A stretch of 64,000 nucleotides of DNA from Bacillota bacterium. GTDB lineage: Bacteria > Bacillota > Desulfotomaculia > Desulfotomaculales > Desulfallaceae. Positions within the stretch are counted from its first letter, which is position 1. Each line of letters starts with the position of its first letter. The position numbers and the translations under genes were made by a program. The notes under the pieces are model-generated. The model was not told where the DNA came from. It searched no databases and saw only the letters and a list, made by a program, of their open reading frames with translations. Below are positions 53,620-62,856 of this stretch, piece after piece. The stretch covers positions 1 to 64,000 of the forward strand of contig JAEXOR010000052.1 of the NCBI GenBank assembly GCA_023439185.1, in the 5' to 3' direction.

Positions 53620-54594
53620 TTAAGGGGAAAGTGTATAATAATCAATTGCCGATTTTAATTCCTCCGTATTCTCAAAACGGTAAATATACGCCGGGAGTGA
53701 ACTCATGACCGGCATATGCTTTGAAATACCGCCTGTATTATAATCAATATAAAAGTAATTGTCTTTCTCTCCGGTGTTTAAAACTATATAAACTCCGTTT
53801 GATAAATTTCCTGCAACCCCCATTTGGGCAAGGGGCAGGAGTTCAATAGTATTCAAATCATCAATTAGTTTGGTAATCAGATTGCTATCAACTATTTGAA
53901 CATTTTTAAAGCTGTCACCTTCAAAGTACTCAATTCTAATTTCTTCAATTTTATTTAAGTCAACACCGGCGCTTATAAAGTAACTTGATATAGTTGAAGG
54001 CCAGGCATCCGGACTAATAAGCTTCGCAAACTCTTCTTGGTTCTTTGAATATGCTCTCAAATCCTGATCAAAATATATTTTTTGCAGGGCGTTTCTTGTG
54101 AATTCATAATTATAGCTGCTATTTCCCATTTTAATGTTATACCGAATGGTATCCAAATTTTCTATCAGGCAAAATAAAACAGCAGAATTACGCAAAATTG
54201 TTTTATATATAAAATCCATATGTGATTCATGAAATTTAGTTAAATCATAGTTAGCAGATAAACCATATGGTTCTTTTTCAGTATCCAGTGCTAATTTGTC
54301 CTTGTATTCTCCAAAGGGCAACTCGTTCAAAAGGTTGGAAACATTGCTGGCGTCTCTGATGTAAGGAGACTTGTATTTTAACAAATCAATATCCCAGCCT
54401 GCAATAATGCCATCTTCTGTGTTGGTACTCTTATCATTTGTCAATAATGCCCCGCCAAGTATTACCACACAAAGTATACCTATAGCCATAACAAGTCTTT
54501 TTTTGCCCATAAAAAGCCCGGCCATCTTGTTCATTTGCATTCTCTTTTCGATATTTTTTCTATCGTCAACCATTTCCAAAAGTTTTGGATCCAT
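53620..54594 (-). CDS. Membrane-anchored DUF4825 protein
   Basis: A 324-aa protein with one membrane segment (LVMAIGILCVVILGGALL, near residue 33-50) and an extracytoplasmic remainder. Residues 70-160 fit DUF4825 (YIRDASNVSNLLNELPFGEYKDKLALDTEKEPYGLSANYD, then AVLFCLIENLDTIRYNI), a domain found in Firmicutes beside M56/BlaR-type sensors and anti-sigma factors. The cytoplasmic start MDPKLLEMVDDRKNIEKRMQMNK lacks a ribosome-binding site, so the N-terminus may be truncated from a longer anti-sigma-like protein. It is AT-rich. It lies 18 bp behind the beta-propeller gene on the same strand. Confidence 0.65.
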   Translation of the reverse strand: MDPKLLEMVDDRKNIEKRMQMNKMAGLFMGKKRLVMAIGILCVVILGGALLTNDKSTNTEDGIIAGWDIDLLKYKSPYIRDASNVSNLLNELPFGEYKDKLALDTEKEPYGLSANYDLTKFHESHMDFIYKTILRNSAVLFCLIENLDTIRYNIKMGNSSYNYEFTRNALQKIYFDQDLRAYSKNQEEFAKLISPDAWPSTISSYFISAGVDLNKIEEIRIEYFEGDSFKNVQIVDSNLITKLIDDLNTIELLPLAQMGVAGNLSNGVYIVLNTGEKDNYFYIDYNTGGISKHMPVMSSLPAYIYRFENTEELKSAIDYYTLSP

Positions 54595-54612
54595 TTGGAA
54601 GAGTTAAGGCAT

Positions 54613-56013
54613 TCAAGTTCTATGCAAGGCTAAAATATTAGACCAGGAAAAGTAGCCATAGTAACCAAAGGAGTCGGTGACATCAGGAAAAGCCCCTATG
54701 ATTTTAACCGGGTTTCCACCACTTAGACCAATCAGCCAGACGGAATTATCCTTCAGGTATACAATATGAGCGCCATCCCGGGACCAAAGCGGGCGTTTAA
54801 TACCTGTTCCGGCCTCCTTAATCTGACGGGCGTTTTTACCATCGGCATCCGCCACCCATAAGGTTCGGGTCTGCTCCCATGAAGCAACTCCTTCGGCGCC
54901 TGATATATCCTCCTCCGGCTCAGCAGCTTGCACATACGTAATGTATTTGCCGTCGGGCGACCAGTCGGGATCGAGAGATACTGTGCCGGGTTCCTGAGGT
55001 AAATCAATACTTTTTCCTGTTTTTACATCGCATACCACAAGTGATTTATTTAGCCAGATTTCCCGCCCGGTGCCTTTGACAGCAAGCAATTTGCTTCCAT
55101 CCGGCGACCAGGTAAGCCATTCAGGATGATTTAAAGCAGTGGTAAGCAGTTGTGGTTCTCCACCTGTCGGCGGTAAACTGTAAAGTCCCACTCCATCGGC
55201 CATGATGGAGTTCGAATGCATGGGGGCAATCCGGAAAAGCAGCTCCTTGCCGTCAGGCCGCCAACCGATGCCGCAGATACCGCTTTTTTCGGCCACATAC
55301 AGTTGAACAGGCTTTTGCCCGTCTGCCGGGACGACATATAAGGCATCGTTGCGATTTTCGGGATGCTTTTCATCATAGGGTAATGTTTTTACAAAGGCTA
55401 TAGTTTGGCCGTCGGGTGACAAAACACCCGGATTATCGTTAATTTTATCGGGGGCATCGCCGGGGCGGACCAGATATAATCCTTGCCCGTTAAGGGAGAC
55501 AGCAAGAATGTCGGAAGCGGGCAGCCAGGAGATCCCCTCCGCCCTAACCGGCAGCGGCAGATCATTTATCTCGTATGACCGGCTTCCGTCCGGCCTGGCA
55601 ATGACTAGCTTGCCGTCGTTCATCTGGGCGTCGCTGTACCTGATATATGCCAGCCATTGCCCGTCCGGGGACCACAGGGGCGCTCCGGCCAGGCCGGCGT
55701 TACTCAGTCTGGTGAGGTTGCCGTCGTCCCCGTTAAGAACGTAAAGTAAGCCGTCCCAGACAAATGCCAGCAGCCCCTGTCCTTTGAATGCCTCCGGGTC
55801 GGCCTGTGGCGAACCGGCTTCGGAGTTTTGGGGCTGGGCGGGAGGAGTTGGAGCTGCCCCGTTTATTTTTGAATTACTGCCGCAGCCCGCCTGGATTAGC
55901 AACAGCATTATTACCATAAACATCAGCAAAAAGACAGCTGAAGTTTTTATTGCTTTGGCCGGCTTCACTTTTTCATCCTCTTTCTTCACCGCTATTGGCT
56001 GTTTAGGTTCCAT
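54613..56013 (-). CDS. WD40/TolB-like beta-propeller lipoprotein
   Basis: A 466-aa surface protein. It begins with about 25 charged residues, then a hydrophobic stretch ending in a lipobox-like LIQAGC, so it is probably an unusual lipoprotein or signal-anchored protein. The mature part has six or seven propeller blades with the repeated WSPDGQWLAYI, LSPDGQTIAFV, WRPDGKELLF, WSPDGSKLLAV, WSPDGKYITYV and WSRDGAHIVYL. Such TolB-like propellers bind proteins or polymers. The start is ATG 56013 (AGAGAT upstream); the frame extends to 56085 without a site. The next gene on the strand is the DUF4825 protein. Confidence 0.75.
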   Translation of the reverse strand: MEPKQPIAVKKEDEKVKPAKAIKTSAVFLLMFMVIMLLLIQAGCGSNSKINGAAPTPPAQPQNSEAGSPQADPEAFKGQGLLAFVWDGLLYVLNGDDGNLTRLSNAGLAGAPLWSPDGQWLAYIRYSDAQMNDGKLVIARPDGSRSYEINDLPLPVRAEGISWLPASDILAVSLNGQGLYLVRPGDAPDKINDNPGVLSPDGQTIAFVKTLPYDEKHPENRNDALYVVPADGQKPVQLYVAEKSGICGIGWRPDGKELLFRIAPMHSNSIMADGVGLYSLPPTGGEPQLLTTALNHPEWLTWSPDGSKLLAVKGTGREIWLNKSLVVCDVKTGKSIDLPQEPGTVSLDPDWSPDGKYITYVQAAEPEEDISGAEGVASWEQTRTLWVADADGKNARQIKEAGTGIKRPLWSRDGAHIVYLKDNSVWLIGLSGGNPVKIIGAFPDVTDSFGYYGYFSWSNILALHRT

Positions 56014-56206
56014 CCGGATCTCTTTATTAACGCAGAGACGATAGCAATTGTATTTTTGTTCCGTGCGTGCAGCCAAAAATACCAATAACCTAAACTCTGG
56101 GAAGTTGCAGTTGGCCGCTTAAGTTGTCTATAATTCTAAGAGCGTGTTAATCAACTATATAAAACACAAGATTGTCCAGAGAAAGATTGGATAGGAGGTG
56201 AATCAG

Positions 56207-56413
56207 ATGCCGAATAACAGCTTGGATCAGGTTCGCAAAAAACTTTATGAGGAATATGAAGACAGTCTGTTCAAATTGATTATGCACGACGCTGCAGAAA
56301 AAGAAGGCCGGCTCTTCCTGGAAGAAAAAGAAAAGCTGAAAAATGACCCGAAATTTATGCCTTCCCGGGCGGCAATCAAAAAATTCAATAAACTGATTGC
56401 GCGGCTAAAATAG
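56207..56413 (+). CDS. Small hypothetical protein (68 aa)
   Basis: A charged, helical protein, MPNNSLDQVRKKLYEEYEDS then LFKLIMHDAAEKEGRLFLEE followed by a Lys-rich end. AGGAGGTG is correctly placed for ATG 56207; GTG 56198 overlaps it. No family is recognised. It precedes the methyltransferase gene by 58 bp and may share its transcript. Confidence 0.6.
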   Translation: MPNNSLDQVRKKLYEEYEDSLFKLIMHDAAEKEGRLFLEEKEKLKNDPKFMPSRAAIKKFNKLIARLK

Positions 56414-56471
56414 TCGAAGGCTTATGAAGAAGCTATCGTATTTTTTATTCCCTTGTAAAGGCGGCATCGAG

Positions 56472-57257
56472 ATGAACGATCAAACACTGGAAAAGCTGGC
56501 GCGATCACTTACGGGGGATAGCACCGATATTATCCCGTTCCTTCCCTATTTGCTGCAGGATTTATGGGAGCTTGGAAGTTCTCCTCAAGAAATGCTCAGC
56601 TTGATAAAGAACCATATCTCATTAAACGAAGAGGCCCGGGTTTTGGATTTGGGCTGCGGAAAAGGTGCGGTATCCATCCGGCTTGCCAAGGAGCTTGGGT
56701 GCTGTTGCAAAGGCATTGACCTGCTTCCGGACTTTGTTCAGTATGCAAGGGAAAAGGCAACAGAATACGACGTCGACGGTCTTTGTGATTTTGCGGTCGG
56801 AGATATTGCCGAGGCCGTCCAAGCGGAACGCGGCTATGATCTGGTAATCTATGGCGCTGTCGGGAACATCCTGGGCAGCCAATATGAAACTTTGAAAGCG
56901 CTGGCGGATACAATTAGGCCGGGAGGTTATATTCTCCTGGACGACGCCTATTTAACGAAGGGGAACGAAGGCGCGCTGCTTTTCCACAGTGAGTATCCCA
57001 CGCTCCCGGAATGGAAATCCGTTATCAGCAAAGCGGGGCTTAAGCTTACTGCTATCCACGCTCTTGACGAAGAAAACCCCAACCATGCAAAGGACTTCAT
57101 CAATATCAAGCGCCGCGCGGAAGAACTGAGCAGGGCTTATCCGGCCAAGCGAGATCTGTTTGCCCAATATGTGCGGAATCAACAAAACGAGTATACGGAT
57201 CTGGAAAGCAGTCTTGTGGGGGTGGTGTTTTTATTGAACAAAGTAAACAAGCAATGA
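56472..57257 (+). CDS. Class I SAM-dependent methyltransferase
   Basis: A 261-aa methyltransferase with a Rossmann fold. Motif I is VLDLGCGKGAVSIRLAKELG near residue 58, the acidic loop GIDLLPDF and motif IV-like YDLVIYGAVGNILG follow, and motif VI PGGYILLDDAY is present. The substrate is unknown; similar proteins methylate small molecules. ATG 56472 follows AAAGGCGG; a longer frame to 56424 also has a weak site. No operon partner beyond the small gene upstream. Confidence 0.8.
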   Translation: MNDQTLEKLARSLTGDSTDIIPFLPYLLQDLWELGSSPQEMLSLIKNHISLNEEARVLDLGCGKGAVSIRLAKELGCCCKGIDLLPDFVQYAREKATEYDVDGLCDFAVGDIAEAVQAERGYDLVIYGAVGNILGSQYETLKALADTIRPGGYILLDDAYLTKGNEGALLFHSEYPTLPEWKSVISKAGLKLTAIHALDEENPNHAKDFINIKRRAEELSRAYPAKRDLFAQYVRNQQNEYTDLESSLVGVVFLLNKVNKQ

Positions 57258-57330
57258 GAATTGCCGGTTCAAAGGCACCTGTGCAGATGCACATTTATAT
57301 TTTTATTGATGTGACTATTAACGCGAGGTT

Positions 57331-58845
57331 ATGATGGCAACCATTTATGAAAGATATTTGAAACTGAATATTGACGGCTCCCTCATTGGCTTGGAGCGTG
57401 GCGAGAGCGAAAGCAACTACTTCTGCACACCCAAGGGTGCGAAAGTGATTGGCTGGGCCGGTGTGGATGGTATCCACTATTGCTTCGTACGTGGCTTTGG
57501 CGAGATGGTGTTTGCCGTCAGCCCGATGAACACACCGGCAAACTATGTGCATCCGGTGGCAAAAGATTTTATGGACTTCCTGCGGCTCCTGCTGGCTTGC
57601 GGCGATGCTGCGGCACTGGAGCAGGTGTACTGTTGGGATCAGGCGCAGTTTAACGCCTTCCTGCAAGACAATCCTCTCACCGCTGAACAGCAGGCTGTGC
57701 TGGATGCCATTCGGGAGAAGCTGTTGCTCGCGCCTGTGGAGCAGCCCTTTGCTTATATCAAAGAGCTGCAGGCCGAGTTTGATTACAGTCGCATCAAATA
57801 TACGGAAGATTACTATGAGTGGGTTCCTGTCGAGCCGAAGATACCCGAATGGAAGGTTTACTTTGACGGCAACTTTTGGGGGCATCATGGCCGTGAAAGA
57901 GCCGGCAAGGAAATTTCTCTCAATAAACAGTTTGTCTGGAACGATGAAGTCTGGTATATTCCGGCGATTTACATCTGCAGTAAAGGCTTGGTCGTGGACT
58001 TTTGTGTACAGGTTTCAACTGAGCGCATCCGTTTCTTTATGGACAAGTGGAATCTCTCTATTGAGAACGATGGAGCTGACTTTACCGATGAGCAGCAGAT
58101 GCAGATTGATGCAGAAAATCCGCTGGTCATCAATATAAATGCTGAAGTTATGTTGAACGGAACTGTCCTTTCAGTTTCTCATGGCTGCGGCGTGTCATGG
58201 AATCCTTGCTTCCCAGAGGGCAACGGCTTTGAGGCCAAGAGCGCTACCCAGCATTATGGCCTTGATACTGCTTATGGTTGGGCAATCTGGCGCGCTGCTT
58301 TTCCTTGGACGAAGAAACGCAAACCGCCGATTACGACGCTCAGCGTAACACTGATGCAGGAGACTGTTGCTATGCCGGGACCGCATTTCCATGTATCAGC
58401 GCCTGGTGAGCGCATCACGTTTACACACCCGACTACCGGCGCACGGCATACGCTGACCGTGCAGGAATATGAACGGCAGGAAATATCTCGTGAGCATTTT
58501 ATCAGCCAAAATCAGGAGTTCTCGGCGCACTATACTGTGATGCGCTATACGCTCTCGCCGGATCTGCCTGATAGTGCATGCACCGTCACTGATTGCGTTC
58601 GTTCCGACCAACCCCGGCAGAAGAAGAAGCGCACCTATCCCTATGAGCCGCAGGCATTCAACAGCGTTTATATCGGCATCATTGGCGGCGCAGATGGTCC
58701 GACTGCCGTTATTTCTGGCGGCAGCGGCCAGGGCCGGCTCCATGCAGTTTGCTCCGCACTGCATTTTGAGCCGGTGGAAGAGGTGGAGTGGCGCCTGGTG
58801 TTTCATGAAAAAAGACGCGAAGATGTTAAGGTGGAGTTGATATAA
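57331..58845 (+). CDS. Unrecognised 504-aa protein carrying an IIGGADGPT motif
   Basis: A soluble 504-aa protein that I cannot place in a family. It starts MMATIYERYLKLNIDGSLIG and has several aromatic-rich segments (VYFDGNFWGHHGRERAG, GYGWAIWRAAFPW-like text). Near the C-terminus residues 449-460 read GIIGGADGPTAV. That motif is a hallmark of the beta subunit of sodium-pumping decarboxylases (OadB/GcdB), but the protein has no membrane helices and no other OadB feature. The motif must be convergent, borrowed or an insertion. GCGAGG precedes ATG 57331/57334. A terminator follows. Confidence 0.65.
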   Translation: MMATIYERYLKLNIDGSLIGLERGESESNYFCTPKGAKVIGWAGVDGIHYCFVRGFGEMVFAVSPMNTPANYVHPVAKDFMDFLRLLLACGDAAALEQVYCWDQAQFNAFLQDNPLTAEQQAVLDAIREKLLLAPVEQPFAYIKELQAEFDYSRIKYTEDYYEWVPVEPKIPEWKVYFDGNFWGHHGRERAGKEISLNKQFVWNDEVWYIPAIYICSKGLVVDFCVQVSTERIRFFMDKWNLSIENDGADFTDEQQMQIDAENPLVININAEVMLNGTVLSVSHGCGVSWNPCFPEGNGFEAKSATQHYGLDTAYGWAIWRAAFPWTKKRKPPITTLSVTLMQETVAMPGPHFHVSAPGERITFTHPTTGARHTLTVQEYERQEISREHFISQNQEFSAHYTVMRYTLSPDLPDSACTVTDCVRSDQPRQKKKRTYPYEPQAFNSVYIGIIGGADGPTAVISGGSGQGRLHAVCSALHFEPVEEVEWRLVFHEKRREDVKVELI

Positions 58846-58887
58846 ACCTGATATTAAGAGATTATGAGAATTTAATGTATCAAAGAG

Positions 58888-58916
58888 GGAGGCGGTCATT
58901 GAACCGGCTCCTTTTT
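58888..58916 (+). terminator. Terminator after the 504-aa protein gene
   Basis: GGAGGCGGT/ACCGGCTCC (58888-58896 with 58903-58911, one G-G mismatch) is followed by TTTTT. A second hairpin, AGGCAGGG/CCCCTGCCT (59040-59070), lies just before the MerR gene end. The 120 bp between show nothing I recognise. Confidence 0.75.
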
Positions 58917-59090
58917 AAAGATAGGAACTGACTAAGAAGGAACGACTGCGTGAGCAAACACAGAGCAAACTAATGCAGCCGCCCCCACAAAGAGAGGCGT
59001 AAGCCGGAACGATAAGTAGGATAATCCTTGTAAAGCTGAAGGCAGGGAGTTTCGTAGTTTCCCCCTGCCTTTCATGCTATCCTGATGCTA

Positions 59091-59888
59091 TTACTTTTTG
59101 ATGGGAAAATAAATTTCGGTTACATATTCACTGGGCGGGACATTGTCATTACAGCCTTTGACATACAACTCAAAGGGCGGCCCGGCAACGGCATACCCTT
59201 CTCTTTCAATCCATTCCATCAGCGCCGTATAGCAGGGAGTGAAATCGTCATAGGGGCCGATATGGGTGGCAAAGCAGCAAAGTCCTGGAGCAAGCGTCCG
59301 CACCTGCTCGCCGCTGCCGCCCGGCACCTCCACCCCGACTTCAATATCCGTGCAGTCATGATTGAATTCCTCGTCATGGTAGACGGACAGGAACGGTCCG
59401 GCAGGCTTCAGCCGGTTCTTTTCCAAACCAGCGCATAATGCGCCAAAGGCTTCTTCAAAATCCCGGACACTCATTTTCCGTCTCAAGGAATAGATGGTTT
59501 TGGGCTGAATTTCCACGGTTTTAACCAAGTAATTCGCTTGCATTATATCCTCACGCCTTTCTATTTTCTCAATGTCCTGCTCCATTTGCAGCAGGAGGTG
59601 TTGCTGATCCTCGATCTACCGCAGAAACTCCTCTTTTTTGGCTTGCAGGAGCTCGGCCAGATGGCCGTTATCCCTTGTGGCCAGAACAGCGGCAATCTCC
59701 AGCAAAGAAAACTGATACCGCTTCAGCCTCGAAATCAGCAGCATGTCCCGAAGCTGAGAGACCTCGTAATAGCGATAGCCGGAGTCCTGGCTGACAAATC
59801 CGGGCTTGAGCAGACCGATCTGATCGTAATAGCGGAGCGTCTTCGTAGATACTCTGCTGATTCTGGAGAATTCTCCGATTGTAAGCAT
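59091..59888 (-). pseudogene. MerR-family regulator with GyrI-like domain, broken by one amber codon
   Basis: The N-terminal part (59616-59888) is a complete MerR DNA-binding domain, MLTIGEFSRISRVSTKTLRYYDQIGLLKPG and SGYRYYEVSQLRDMLLISRLKRYQFSL. It stops at TAG 59616-59618. The same frame continues without further stops: IEDQQHLLLQMEQDIEKIER, then a GyrI/BmrR-type effector domain (QANYLVKTVEIQPKTIYSLR ... TEIYFPIKK) to 59091. The intact product would be a 265-aa multidrug-sensing regulator of the BmrR/TipA kind. The codon was probably CAG (Gln). GGTGG precedes ATG 59888. An MFS remnant lies divergently next to it, the usual target. Confidence 0.85.
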
Positions 59889-59984
59889 AGAATCACCACC
59901 CGATGGCATTTGAACATGTTCTGATTGGAGTATACGGCTTCCAGCTAGGGCAAAGTCAAGCGCTCTTTTATTTTCCTCATTCTG

Positions 59985-60885
59985 ATGGAGCGCATCGGAA
60001 AATCACTTCGCAATCCCGCCAAGGACACGATTTTATCCGGAGTTGCTGAAAACCAGGTTGGCATCGGGTTTGCCTTTGGCCTTCAGGAAGCTTTGGATCA
60101 GCTTGGAGCCCTTGCTGGACCTCTGATTTTCGCATTGGTTTTCTTTATGACAAGCCAAGACGGAATTCCGGAATACCAGTTAAGCTATAAATTGCTTTTT
60201 ATTCCGTTTGTTCTTCTGATGCTCTTTGTGGCCTATGCCTACCGCAGCATCAGACAAAACAACTTGATCAGCGACATAAAAAAGAAAGAATTTCGCTCAG
60301 AGCGGCTCCAACCAATCTTCTGGATCTATACGGCTTTCACCTTTTTCTGCACCTTGAGGTTTGTCAATTTCAGCATTATCGGCTATCACCTGAAGGCAAA
60401 TAATCTGATGTCCGATGGCAATATCACGCTGCTGTATTCAGTAGCTATGGCGGTGGACGCCGTGGCAGCGCTGCTGGCCGGCAAAGCGTATGATCGTATG
60501 AAAAAGGAAATGAAAACGGGAGGCCTGGCCATTCTGATGGCTATTCCTTTTATTACGCTGCTGTTGCCGTTCATGATCATAAGCAGTTCAATCACACTGA
60601 TTGTTATTGGCATGGTTATTTTCGGTGTGGTCATGGGAACTCATGAAACCATTATGCGTTCGGCCATTGCCGATATTACGCCTTTTCATAAACGCGGTAC
60701 CAGTTACGGCGTTTTCAACGCCAACTACGGTCTGGCCCTTTTGATTGGATCGGCACTGATGGGTTGGCTGGCTGTATGACCTGAATCAACCGGGGCTCAT
60801 TATTGCTTTCACCTGTGTTGCAGAAGCGGTTGCCGTTTTGCTGTATTTCAAAATGGTCCGTACGGTAATGGAGAGCGGGCAATAA
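59985..60885 (+). pseudogene. MFS transporter pseudogene, 5'-truncated and frameshifted
   Basis: The frame starts in the middle of a major facilitator: ERIGKSLRNPAKDTILSG is the motif normally after helix 4, so about 120 N-terminal residues are absent. It then runs through helices 5-12 to GSALMGWLAV and TGA at 60777. One frame over, the reading continues YDLNQPGLIIAFTCVAEAVA to TAA 60883, so a single-base frameshift lies near 60775. It is divergent from the broken MerR gene and was probably its regulated exporter. Confidence 0.82.
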
Positions 60886-60929
60886 AAATCCGCTAATAAT
60901 ACGAATGGCCAAAGGTGGTGAGGTTTTGG

Positions 60930-61187
60930 ATGAATTCTCTAATTATATCGGCGCAGAAAGGTGAAAAAGAGGCGTTTCAAAACCTCATTACCTTTTACTA
61001 TCCGTATGTTGCAAAATTTGGTTATTGCCTCGCTGTATCACATGATATATCCCGCCGTATTTTCCTCTCTGGGCTTGCGTCCCATAAAAAAGAACACTTC
61101 TATATCTATATTTTACCAATAACACCCTTCCTTGTTTCCTGGCACCGTGAACAATATTATAACAGTTGTTTGGAATTACTGCTTTGA
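60930..61187 (+). pseudogene. Stub of an ECF sigma factor gene
   Basis: ATG 60930, behind GGTGAGG, opens MNSLIISAQKGEKEAFQNLI then TFYYPYVAKFGY, which is the start of sigma-70 region 2. After about 33 residues the similarity ends and the frame continues with unrelated sequence to 61187. Regions 2.3-4 are absent, so no functional sigma factor can be made. Confidence 0.6.
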
Positions 61188-61314
61188 ACCGACGGTATCC
61201 TGGCAAGATTCATTGAAGCAGGGTCTTATTTTAGGGGCCATAACCGGTGGTTTTTATGGCTTTGGGAAAAGTGTTATTAAGAAAAGCGTTGAAGAGAATT
61301 CACAGGGCAGTTAA
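61132..61314 (+). pseudogene. C-terminal fragment of an unknown protein
   Basis: A 60-codon frame without a ribosome-binding site ends WQDSLKQGLILGAITGGFYG then FGKSVIKKSVEENSQGS. A Gly-rich hydrophobic segment before a charged tail suggests the end of a larger protein whose front is missing. It is followed directly by a strong terminator, which supports an origin as a real 3' end. Confidence 0.35.
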
Positions 61315-61316
61315 CT

Positions 61317-61343
61317 CCCCGGCCACATAGGCCGGGGTTTTTG
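61317..61343 (+). terminator. Rho-independent terminator
   Basis: CCCCGGCC/GGCCGGGG (61317-61324 with 61330-61337) is followed by TTTTTG. Confidence 0.9.
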
Positions 61344-61421
61344 TATTTTATGAATGGTAAATAAATTGCCAGTTCTCTTTCTAATGGCATATTAATGATT
61401 TTAAAAAGGAGGCTGGTTGCT

Positions 61422-61574
61422 GTGGGTTACGTCATAGCATTTGTTTTAGGCATATTGTTTAGCTGGTATGTTTTTAATGTCATAAAGCATGGCATCGGAA
61501 ACTTTGACAACCTGATGAACCGTTTGAGCTACGCCATTGCCAATTTTATAAGGGATATTAAAAAATGGAAGTAA
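61422..61574 (+). CDS. Small single-pass membrane protein (50 aa)
   Basis: AAAGGAGG (61405-61412) precedes GTG 61422. The protein reads MGYVIAFVLGILFSWYVFNV then IKHGIGNFDNLMNRLSYAIA and ends in a basic NFIRDIKKWK. One N-terminal helix and an amphipathic tail are predicted. It is in the size range of stress or toxin-like membrane peptides, but I recognise no family. Confidence 0.5.
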   Translation: MGYVIAFVLGILFSWYVFNVIKHGIGNFDNLMNRLSYAIANFIRDIKKWK

Positions 61575-61668
61575 TAAACAAGGTTACTTAACAAAAACTT
61601 TTTTACTAGGATATACGTTTGTTATAATAGAACAAATGATTACTTTTGGCCCACTTTTGCCTGTCGAC

Positions 61669-61694
61669 AAAAAAAGAAAAGCCCCTGAGGGCTT
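61669..61694 (-). terminator. Terminator of tRNA-Leu
   Basis: On the minus strand AAGCCC-TCAG-GGGCTT is followed by TTCTTTTTTT, directly after the tRNA 3' end. Confidence 0.85.
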
Positions 61695-61779
61695 GGTGCC
61701 GATGGCCGGAGTCGAACCGGCATGGAGGTTATCCAACGGTTTTTGAGACCGCCGCGTCTGCCAATTCCGCCACATCGGC
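61694..61779 (-). tRNA. tRNA-Leu (anticodon CAA)
   Basis: This is an 86-nt class II tRNA with acceptor stem GCCGATG/CATCGGC. The anticodon loop is CTCAAAA (anticodon CAA, reads UUG). A long variable arm (TGGATAACCTCCA) and T-arm GCCGG-TTCGACT-CCGGC are present. The 3' CCA is encoded. Confidence 0.97.
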
Positions 61780-61870
61780 CTGCGAAATTTGGTGTGCGGG
61801 CCGGCTTCACCACCCGCAAACCAAATTGTAACACAGCGGGTTTCCGATTGTCAACGGCCACAAATTGTCG

Positions 61871-62785
61871 CTATGGTATCTTCGCCGGTGGACTAATTCG
61901 TTTTGCCGGTACCGTCAAAACCAAGAGCGAGGCCAGGAGCAGGGCCGCCCCTATCCAACCCGCCGGTGTCAATCGTTCGCCCATGAAGCCCACGGCCAGC
62001 AAGGTCGCCACCAGAGGCTCGACGAGTACGGCGATGGATGATGAAGTGGCCGTGGCCTTCTTTAGACCTGCGCCGAGAAGGGCGTAGGAAACTGCCGTCG
62101 GGAACAGCCCCAGATAAAGTAGGATAAGCCAGCCCGCTAGCGGCAGGTGCTGTGGAATGCCGGCGAAGGGAAGGAGTAAAAGTGCCCCGGTACCAAAAGA
62201 CATAGCCATAACCTGGCCGGGCGGGAGACTAGCCGTAAGTCTTTTTCCGGCTACTATGGTGGTGGCGTATGAAAGAGCTGCGGCAAGGGCGAGAAGATTG
62301 CCGCAGAGGTAAGACGGAGTGAGTAGCGCCCCGACCCCGCGCAGCCCCAGGATTAATACCGTCCCCGGGAGTGCCAGTGCCAGGGCTGCCAGAATGCGGG
62401 ATGTTAAACGTTCTTTCAGGAACACACGGGCTAAAAAAGCCACCAGCAGAGGACCGACGCAAATAGCCAGCAGGGTGGCCGTTGCGATTTGGGTACGGAT
62501 TACCGCCTGAAAGAAAGATAGCTGGTAGCCGGCAACAGCAATACCGAAGATAAGAAAGCCGGTTAAGTGACTTCGATATGCCCGCAGGCCCGTTTGCCTT
62601 GTTGTCAACCAGGATGCCGCAAATAAAAACGGTGCTCCGAAAAAGATACGCCAAACGCCAACGGTCAGTGGGTCAACGTCATACAGGTTATGGAGATAGG
62701 TTGCGGCTGTTCCCGTGGTGCCGAAAAAAACTGCCGCCAGCACAATAAGCAGTAATCCAAACGCTGTTTCGCGGTTCACTTTCAT
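61871..62785 (-). CDS. EamA/DMT-family transporter
   Basis: A 304-aa permease with ten predicted helices and two EamA repeats. The first has LAAVFFGTTGTAATYL and SFFQAVIRTQIATATLLAICVGPLLVAFLARVFLKERLT. The second ends TATSSSIAVLVEPLVATLLAVGFMGERLTPAGWIGAALLLASLL. Substrate unknown. AAAAGGAAG precedes ATG 62785 on the minus strand. It lies 71 bp downstream of the AraC-family gene on the same strand and is its likely target. Confidence 0.83.
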   Translation of the reverse strand: MKVNRETAFGLLLIVLAAVFFGTTGTAATYLHNLYDVDPLTVGVWRIFFGAPFLFAASWLTTRQTGLRAYRSHLTGFLIFGIAVAGYQLSFFQAVIRTQIATATLLAICVGPLLVAFLARVFLKERLTSRILAALALALPGTVLILGLRGVGALLTPSYLCGNLLALAAALSYATTIVAGKRLTASLPPGQVMAMSFGTGALLLLPFAGIPQHLPLAGWLILLYLGLFPTAVSYALLGAGLKKATATSSSIAVLVEPLVATLLAVGFMGERLTPAGWIGAALLLASLLVLTVPAKRISPPAKIP

Positions 62786-62856
62786 CTTCCTTTTAATAGT
62801 AGGTTAACTGTATTATAATGAATAGTGAACTGCTTTATCTTTTCCTATTTTGGTTT

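Noticed and set aside
61640..61861. Frames reading CRWPESNRHGGYP or GGIGRRGGLKN
   Set aside because: They are translations of the two strands of tRNA-Leu and have no start signals.
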